A DNA stretch of 5,211 bases from positions 1-5,211 of the forward strand of contig DEIL01000036.1 of the NCBI GenBank assembly GCA_002352445.1, in the 5' to 3' direction. Under the pieces are notes generated by a model. The model worked only from the letters and a program-made list of their open reading frames with translations, made no database searches and was not told the origin of the DNA. Of this stretch, positions 1 through 5,211 are shown in pieces. The stretch comes from Desulfobulbaceae bacterium UBA2775 (GTDB lineage Bacteria; Desulfobacterota; Desulfobulbia; Desulfobulbales; Desulfocapsaceae). How positions within the stretch are numbered: position 1 is the stretch's first letter; the number at the start of each line of letters is the position of its first letter. A program made the translations under genes and the position numbers.

Positions 1-2694
1 GTATGGATCGTCGGCTCCATAGGTATAGGTCATCTTCAGTCTGCAGGCAGTGGCCTCCTTCAAAGGGAAGGCTGGCGATTTCAGGTATGCAACAAATTGT
101 AGCTCCTTATTACCTTCTCCCTGTTGCAGAGGGAAACTGTAATGCGTTTGTCCGGCAGGAAGAGTAAACGATTCTTCTACTGATATATTCACAGTTCTGC
201 CGCGCTGTGGTGTTACTGTTGCATCTTTTACCAGATAAAAATTAACATTATATCCTTTGTCACTCTGTACTTTTATCGATAGTTTTGGCAGATGATCACG
301 CCAAAGGGCAATGTCACCAACTTTCTTAACTTCCTCTTGCCAGCTATTTAAAGTCTGACAGCCCTCTATTGGTAACCATTCAGACCCCAGCCACTTATAA
401 TCCTCTCGCAAATGAGGATGCTTCCTGATTGTATTCTCAAGAGGCAGGATAAATATATTAACTCCCCGAAAATCCCTGTTTGTAGAGTTCAGGTAGTCCG
501 CGATAGCGTGGTTGAGGTTTAAGTCCTGAGTCAGAGCCTCCCGAATAGAACCCGGCAAATGATACCAGTGATCATCTTTCACAAAAGACACTTCCCCGGC
601 ATCGCTGGCTAACCCGTCGAAGCCGAACAATTGAATGAGTTCTTCGGATGCCTGGCACCCATCCTTGGTAAGATTCCGAACCATGCCAGCATGTATGTTT
701 TTGTCTTCTATAATAACAGTGGGGTGCCGTTCCCAGCTTATGCATTGCGTCTCAGGTAAAATTTCGTCCAGCTCTTTTTGATATATTGCTTGGACTGGGG
801 TTATTGAAAGTCCGCTATCAAATGAATCGATCACCAGCACAAAATCGTTTTCATGGACTTTATCCTGTAAAAATTTCTTTGATGATTGCCATGCAAAGAT
901 GGCGGAGATGCTTCTGGGGAGCGGAGTCGATTTTTCAAAATAAAAATTGATGCTTTTCCTTATGCCCTCCAAATCAAAGTCATTACCCCAATCAGGGACA
1001 AGATAGGTCAATCTGTTTGCCGTGATATAATCACTCAACTTCTTAGTAAAAAACATCGATGCGCTGCTTTTTACTGCATCTGAAAGTGTTGAATTATGCA
1101 AAAAGAGGCTTCTCATGCTGACAGTTTCAATATCCGGCTGCAGGGCGATGGCTTTGGCAGCACCGCAATCTAAAAAGCGTTCGTCGCCATCGATCATCCA
1201 TTTTTGCTGAAGTAATCTGAATGGAAGATGTGCCTGAGAACCGGTATTGTTCGTAAATATTGGACGGATGGAGCATAGATCCACAACATAATGTTCCAGT
1301 CGCACTTGGTCACTTTGATTGTTAATCAGCTCAGAATATTCAAAAGGGGAATCCGTGACTAATGACAATATCGTCTTCGGGATATCATTGAGGGCCGATG
1401 GCTTTATTTCTATTTTCTTTTTCGCACCCTGACCTTGCTGAATAACAAGATTGCCGGAAACAATCTTTAATGAATATTTGTCCACCCCGACTTTAATATC
1501 CCATTCATCACCCGACAAATTGAAATCTACACGGATGATGCCTGTTGTAAGGGTTATGTCGTCAACACATTCGCCCTTCCGGTTACTGCCGACAGCAAAA
1601 AAGACTTTATCCCCAGCGGATAGTGAATTGATGTCTAATTTGCGAGATAGCTTGTATGGATTGAAATATAGGTCTCGTCCGTCGTCCGTAGTTATGAATC
1701 CGAATGATTTATCGGGCTGAATGAACTTTATCTTCCCCTTTATTTTTGAGTCGCACGCAGTAAACAAATATCCCCGGATTGGCAATTCTGGGACTATAGA
1801 AAAATTGTCATAATCAAGACCGACCGGTTGCTGAACTGTTCTAAAACGACCGCTATGGTTCAACAAAGAAAGGGTATTCCAATAAATGACACTGAGAATG
1901 TCATGCTGAACTCTCGTGCTATCTCCCATGATGTACTCGTCGATTCCCTGCAACCAGAGCCAACCATCCCAAACTTTTCGATAACGCTTATCCTGAAGAA
2001 GCGTATTATTAGGAGGCAGATTTCCCCAAGATCCTATTTCAGAGGCATCTTCAGTTCTGAGCCACCGCTGGAGGGATACAAGCAATTCCTCGCAGGTCTC
2101 TTCGGTCGTCACAGCTAAAGCATTCTGCCTTTCAATAAGAATCTGTTCCAGCCGGAGAAGAAAGGCTCTCAAAAGCCGGTTTTCAGACGTATCAACACTG
2201 GATCTACGCCTCACAGCCTTCATATAGGGTTTCCCGGACAGCTTCTCACGGAGTGTTCTTCCCGGTTGACGGCTGAGCCACTGAACACTATTACTGTCAA
2301 TTTCTCTCGCGGCATGTATCGGCAGCATGGCATGTTCTCGTAATATCTTATCCCGAGTATGCTCCATGATCGCCAGAACAGCTTCCTTCGTATGCGACAC
2401 AATTCGATAGATACGGTCTTTTATCTCATCCTCGGAAGATTGATCCTGCATCGATTTTGCCACGACATCCATAAAATCGACAATGCCGGTATGCAGGGCA
2501 TGCCCGGAAACAGGATCAAAGCTTGAGACTTCTGTCAGCCAGTTGCGCAACATCAGCATCAAAAGAGCTTTGGCTTTTATCTCATCCCGATCGTTTAATG
2601 CCTTGTAAATGGACTCGATAGAATCAATAGCGCTGATAGAGTGTTGATTAGGTTGGGCGGCCACATGCTGACGTTGATGGCAATCGGACAACAT
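1..2694 (-). CDS. DUF2357 / cold-shock / Hsp70-like composite protein (3' end missing)
   Basis: An uninterrupted 898-codon frame that runs off the left edge without a stop. Four parts are visible. (1) Residues about 139-258 resemble the DUF2357 region of McrC-related proteins: WLSRQPGRT, SVDTSENRLL (ENR 171-173) and NNTLLQDKRYRKVW. (2) Residues 319-382 are a cold-shock-type OB fold: GKIKFI, KSFGFI (329-334, RNP1-like), DLYFN (341-345, RNP2-like) and AGDKVFF. Cold-shock domains bind single-stranded nucleic acid, usually RNA. (3) Residues about 466-780 look like an Hsp70/actin-fold nucleotide-binding domain: YVVDLCS (469-475), ERFLDCGAAKAIALQP (505-520, like the ERLIGDAAKNQ stretch of DnaK), YLVP (564-567) and VLVIDSFDSGLSIT (619-632). 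The usual glycine-rich phosphate loops are degenerate. (4) From about 802, beta-rich sequence resembles the Hsp70 substrate-binding domain. No nuclease motif was recognised. Start chosen at ATG 2694, which has GGA five bases upstream and lies 16 nt after the McrB-like stop. In-frame ATGs at 2724 and 2730 would overlap that gene. Probably cotranscribed with it. Domain architecture is read by eye; the biological role is inferred. Confidence 0.9.
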   Translation of the reverse strand, partial: MLSDCHQRQHVAAQPNQHSISAIDSIESIYKALNDRDEIKAKALLMLMLRNWLTEVSSFDPVSGHALHTGIVDFMDVVAKSMQDQSSEDEIKDRIYRIVSHTKEAVLAIMEHTRDKILREHAMLPIHAAREIDSNSVQWLSRQPGRTLREKLSGKPYMKAVRRRSSVDTSENRLLRAFLLRLEQILIERQNALAVTTEETCEELLVSLQRWLRTEDASEIGSWGNLPPNNTLLQDKRYRKVWDGWLWLQGIDEYIMGDSTRVQHDILSVIYWNTLSLLNHSGRFRTVQQPVGLDYDNFSIVPELPIRGYLFTACDSKIKGKIKFIQPDKSFGFITTDDGRDLYFNPYKLSRKLDINSLSAGDKVFFAVGSNRKGECVDDITLTTGIIRVDFNLSGDEWDIKVGVDKYSLKIVSGNLVIQQGQGAKKKIEIKPSALNDIPKTILSLVTDSPFEYSELINNQSDQVRLEHYVVDLCSIRPIFTNNTGSQAHLPFRLLQQKWMIDGDERFLDCGAAKAIALQPDIETVSMRSLFLHNSTLSDAVKSSASMFFTKKLSDYITANRLTYLVPDWGNDFDLEGIRKSINFYFEKSTPLPRSISAIFAWQSSKKFLQDKVHENDFVLVIDSFDSGLSITPVQAIYQKELDEILPETQCISWERHPTVIIEDKNIHAGMVRNLTKDGCQASEELIQLFGFDGLASDAGEVSFVKDDHWYHLPGSIREALTQDLNLNHAIADYLNSTNRDFRGVNIFILPLENTIRKHPHLREDYKWLGSEWLPIEGCQTLNSWQEEVKKVGDIALWRDHLPKLSIKVQSDKGYNVNFYLVKDATVTPQRGRTVNISVEESFTLPAGQTHYSFPLQQGEGNKELQFVAYLKSPAFPLKEATACRLKMTYTYGADDPY

Positions 2695-2730
2695 GCGGTT
2701 CCGGCATTTATCAGTTCTCCGCATTTTCAT
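2692..2730 (-). promoter_or_regulatory. Intercistronic junction and competing translation starts
   Basis: The junction between the two genes is too short for an independent promoter and terminator, so the pair is probably one transcript. The McrB-like stop TGA (2713-2711) is followed at once by TAA. Three in-frame ATGs could open the downstream frame: 2730, 2724 and 2694. Only 2694 has a Shine-Dalgarno-like element (GGA, 2702-2700) and lies clear of the upstream gene. An out-of-frame ATG at 2707 is preceded by a better GGAG (2721-2718) and would encode a 19-residue peptide ending near 2648. Start selection, perhaps by termination-reinitiation, is therefore not settled. Confidence 0.35.
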
Positions 2731-5164
2731 GACCGTTTACAGACTCATCATCATTTAAATAATTGGCACTGTTCCAGATGAATTGACCGTAGCCAAACTC
2801 ACACGCCAGATCAAAATCATCGATTATTGTATAATGACCGTTCACCAACTGAGTGCGAATTTTATCAAGGCAGTCCGATTTGGATTTCCCTCTGGTTTCA
2901 ATACCGCGCAGTTTTGGCATGACCTTCTGAACCAACTGATCCTCGAAGGCAATTTTCATGGCTTTATCCAGTCCAGTGTCATCGTTGTTTCTCTGAGCTT
3001 CCAGCACATCCGGATAATTGGACATGTAGTATTCGATGGATTGCCACACCCTGTGTCCCAGAGCCCTGCCTACCTTGGACAGCGATGTGTTCATTTCTTC
3101 AACGAATCCTTTTAAGGGCAAAATCTGATTATCTTCGAATTTACTTTCCCTGCACCACCAGCTTTCCCACAGTTTGCGAGACAACAGAGGAGCTTGGTCG
3201 ACCAACTGCTTCAGTTGACGACGCCTCTCCAGAGTAGTTGGCCGAGGAAAGTTGATTACAATTCCACGATCAAGAACCTTGTCTGAAAGAGATTTGGTGG
3301 TTTCATCCTGATTCATTGTTCCAGCCCAAAGAACGTTTCTTCCCAGCGGAAGGTCATAGTGCTGGATACCTGCACCAAGTTTCACTTCAAGGCTGGGAAC
3401 CTCATTGTCTTTGTGACCACGTCGCAGCTCAAGTTTGCTCAAGAATTCCGCAAAATAGAGTTCAACATGAGCAAGATTCATCTCATCCATCAGTATCAGA
3501 CTCATGACATCTTTAAGCCCAAAAGGATAACCTTCAGCTTGTGCCTTTTGACTTTGTGCCAACAACCGTAGAACAGGCTGGGCATCGAATTTGTTATCTA
3601 TGGAATTGAAAAAACCAAGCATGGATTCCTGACTGTCCCAGTTCGGCTGAACTGACAGGCTCAGAAAATTGATACCACCAAAATGTGAATACAGTCTTGG
3701 CAGCTCAGATTTACCGGTTCCACTCACACCTGCCAAAACAGTCATAGGAGACCACTCTGATGTTTTGAGTGCTGTATGGAATGCGTGTAAAATTCGTCGT
3801 GGGAATCTCAGTCCATAATCAATGCAGGATTTACTAATATTTTCTAACCAGTCAAGCTCATATTTCGCATTTTCTATATTTTTTATATCTGGTTTAGGTA
3901 GAGTAGCACGGGGTAGTTCCTTTTCGATATATGGAGTTTCAATATCCTGAATCCTTGCCTCACGCTCCTGTTTGCGTTCGTAAGATGCCTGTAAACGTTT
4001 CAGTTCTTCCCTCAATCGGTTGTTGTCGGCATCCACTGATTCCTTCCGTATCAGTAACGATTTGTTTTTGTCGGACTGCTCTGCTACCTGCATTTCAAGA
4101 TCTGACTGGGTGCGTGCAGAACTTCTGAGAGCATCATTTTCCTCAGAGAGCCGCTCGCAGGCCAGCTGCAACTCACATTTTTCGGATTTCAACCGATCAA
4201 AGGCTTCCTGTATCTCCTGCGTTGGGCGTGTGGCAAGATCCTCACGCAGCCTTTTGATTTCCTCTTCATAGGTTTTCAACTTCAGTAACACAGAGGCAGG
4301 GTCTTCATCACCGAGTTTATGCTTCAGCTCTTCAAAGTTAGAAATTAAATCACTGCTCGTTTTGATGGATTCTCTCAACCGGGCAATTTCGTCAATGAGC
4401 GCAGACTTTTCATTTTCAAAAGATTGTTTCCGCTCACCGACTTTGGCATCCACCTCAACATTTAAATTCACTTCTTTTTCCTCAAGAGCGTCTTCGCGGG
4501 ATTGAAGCCGCTGCTTTTGGTACTCAGGCTCATACTTGAGTTCATCAAGCTTAGCCTTATCCTTCAGTAACGACTTTCTTTTTTGTTCGAGCTCATCCTG
4601 TTCCTGTCGAATCGCCGCCTCATGAGCTTTCAATCTATCAGCTATCTCTTTCTCCAAGCTTGCTATTTTTGAGGTTTTCTCCTCTGAAAGTTCTTTTTCA
4701 ATGGAAGTCAGAGCGTTTGCCCGTTTTGACTCCAGCTCCTTTGCCTGTTTTTCACGAAGATTGAAGAGCTCGTCATCAAGCTTCGCCTGGGCATCTGCAT
4801 ACCCACTGTCCCTTTGTATTTCAGCCTTTTGAATCGTGAACTTTCGTTGCCGCAATTTTTCCTTTTCGACTTCAAGAGACTCCAATTCACTAACGCAGTT
4901 AGCTTCCCGTTGCTCCAATTGTTTTTTGAACGCTGCGAACTTTTCCTTAAAGAGTTTTGGAAAACCATTTTTTGCCTGAAGCTCCATCTCTTCCAGCTGA
5001 ACACTTTTATCATTCAGCTCCGCTTCTTTTTGGGTTATCGCGTCTTTAGCGGTCTTTAGCTCCTGTTCCTTTTGAGCAATAACCGTTTCTTTTTTAGTCA
5101 GGGAATCTCCCAACTCCTTCAGCTCCTGCTGTTTATTCAGGGGGTCAAACTCTGTGACGTTCAT
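2711..5164 (-). CDS. Coiled-coil McrB-family AAA+ NTPase
   Basis: Likely the motor subunit of a McrBC-related (Type IV restriction-like) defence complex; McrB proteins are GTP-hydrolysing AAA+ rings that drive a McrC partner. Residues 1 to about 405 are rich in K, E, Q and L with heptad-like spacing and read as long coiled coil, interrupted near Pro69, Pro213, Pro289 and Pro314. The AAA+ domain follows: Walker A GVSGTGKS (479-486, Lys485), a VQPNWD segment (505-510) typical of McrB relatives, Walker B LILMDEMN with Asp560-Glu561, the McrB-signature region as MNQDE (617-621) instead of the classical MNTxDR form, and a probable arginine finger at Arg633 (LDRG). The C-terminal helical part has GHRVW (703-707) and QKVMPKLRG (746-754), as in other McrB-like proteins. 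No N-terminal DNA-binding domain like that of E. coli McrB is seen. The start is uncertain: the frame remains open to the right edge, and the first ATG has only a weak, distant AGG upstream, but it forms an ATGA overlap with another open frame. The partner gene begins 16 nt downstream. Family is confident; nucleotide preference and target are not known. Confidence 0.93.
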   Translation of the reverse strand: MNVTEFDPLNKQQELKELGDSLTKKETVIAQKEQELKTAKDAITQKEAELNDKSVQLEEMELQAKNGFPKLFKEKFAAFKKQLEQREANCVSELESLEVEKEKLRQRKFTIQKAEIQRDSGYADAQAKLDDELFNLREKQAKELESKRANALTSIEKELSEEKTSKIASLEKEIADRLKAHEAAIRQEQDELEQKRKSLLKDKAKLDELKYEPEYQKQRLQSREDALEEKEVNLNVEVDAKVGERKQSFENEKSALIDEIARLRESIKTSSDLISNFEELKHKLGDEDPASVLLKLKTYEEEIKRLREDLATRPTQEIQEAFDRLKSEKCELQLACERLSEENDALRSSARTQSDLEMQVAEQSDKNKSLLIRKESVDADNNRLREELKRLQASYERKQEREARIQDIETPYIEKELPRATLPKPDIKNIENAKYELDWLENISKSCIDYGLRFPRRILHAFHTALKTSEWSPMTVLAGVSGTGKSELPRLYSHFGGINFLSLSVQPNWDSQESMLGFFNSIDNKFDAQPVLRLLAQSQKAQAEGYPFGLKDVMSLILMDEMNLAHVELYFAEFLSKLELRRGHKDNEVPSLEVKLGAGIQHYDLPLGRNVLWAGTMNQDETTKSLSDKVLDRGIVINFPRPTTLERRRQLKQLVDQAPLLSRKLWESWWCRESKFEDNQILPLKGFVEEMNTSLSKVGRALGHRVWQSIEYYMSNYPDVLEAQRNNDDTGLDKAMKIAFEDQLVQKVMPKLRGIETRGKSKSDCLDKIRTQLVNGHYTIIDDFDLACEFGYGQFIWNSANYLNDDESVNGHENAEN

Positions 5165-5211
5165 AGTTTTATCAGCCTGATCTGCTCGTTCATTATCTGC
5201 AGAAGACTGGG
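5161..5211 (-). CDS. Possible 3' tail of an upstream gene (ATGA overlap)
   Basis: A minus-strand frame open from the right edge ends with TGA at 5163-5161. It overlaps the ATG of the McrB-like gene as ATGA, an arrangement common in translationally coupled operons. Only 16 residues are visible, ending EQIRLIKL, so no family can be assigned. The competing reading is that the McrB-like frame itself extends through this stretch as a polar N-terminal segment (including NERADQADKT), since it also has no stop here. The two readings cannot both be the main product, and the window cannot separate them. Confidence 0.35.
   Translation of the reverse strand, partial: PSLLQIMNEQIRLIKL

Noticed and set aside
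1681..1800. PD-(D/E)xK nuclease motif sought after the DUF2357-like region (ACDSKIKGK)
   Set aside because: The spacing and context do not fit a nuclease core; the Lys-rich stretch is the first strand of the cold-shock domain.
1451..2118. Plus-strand frames of 89 and 96 codons (1451-1720 and 1828-2118)
   Set aside because: They lie antisense to the long Hsp70/cold-shock frame, resemble no known protein and lack convincing ribosome sites.
2220..2402. Minus-strand 60-codon frame
   Set aside because: Out-of-frame shadow within the DUF2357-like coding region.
2783..3571. Plus-strand frames of 110, 63 and 70 codons opposite the AAA+ domain
   Set aside because: They mirror highly conserved McrB motifs on the other strand, so the minus-strand reading explains the sequence.
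4708..5013. Minus-strand 101-codon frame and plus-strand 81-codon frame in the coiled-coil region
   Set aside because: Low-complexity K/E-rich coding tends to open alternative frames; the products are compositionally odd and overlap the main gene entirely.
4970..5110. Apparent short repeat (AQKEQEL / TQKEAEL) in the coiled coil
   Set aside because: Explained by heptad-like periodicity and biased composition; there is no clear DNA-level tandem repeat.

Overview
The window is almost entirely coding on the minus strand and holds parts of one compact operon, probably an anti-phage (accessory) locus. Base composition is moderate by eye (roughly mid-40s % GC). Codon use and protein style fit a proteobacterium, perhaps a gammaproteobacterium, but nothing here fixes the taxon. 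No RNA gene, transposon, CRISPR array, terminator or clear promoter was seen.

Layout in transcription order (right to left). At 5161-5211 the extreme right edge either carries the last codons of an upstream gene, ending in an ATGA overlap, or is a further 5' part of the first gene, because that frame stays open to the edge. At 2711-5164 lies an 817-residue McrB-type AAA+ NTPase. About 400 residues of coiled coil precede its motor domain. After a 16-nt gap, from 2694 to the left edge, runs an 898-codon open frame cut off by the window. It has no stop and is a composite: a DUF2357-like N-terminal region (the domain type found in McrC relatives), a cold-shock-type OB fold, then an Hsp70-like nucleotide-binding domain and the start of an Hsp70-like substrate-binding beta domain. 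These domain calls come from reading the translation by eye.

The pair looks like a branch of the McrBC (Type IV restriction) world with RNA- or translation-related parts. It resembles what has been described as coiled-coil nuclease tandem (CoCoNuT) systems, where coiled-coil McrB homologs sit with McrC-like nucleases, OB folds and RNA-binding Hsp70 homologs. A reasonable model is that the Hsp70/cold-shock protein senses an RNA or translation-associated signal, and the coiled-coil McrB homolog assembles and powers an effector. No nuclease catalytic motif was found in the window, so the effector would have to lie outside it. The system-level assignment is inference; the two proteins and their main motifs are directly visible.
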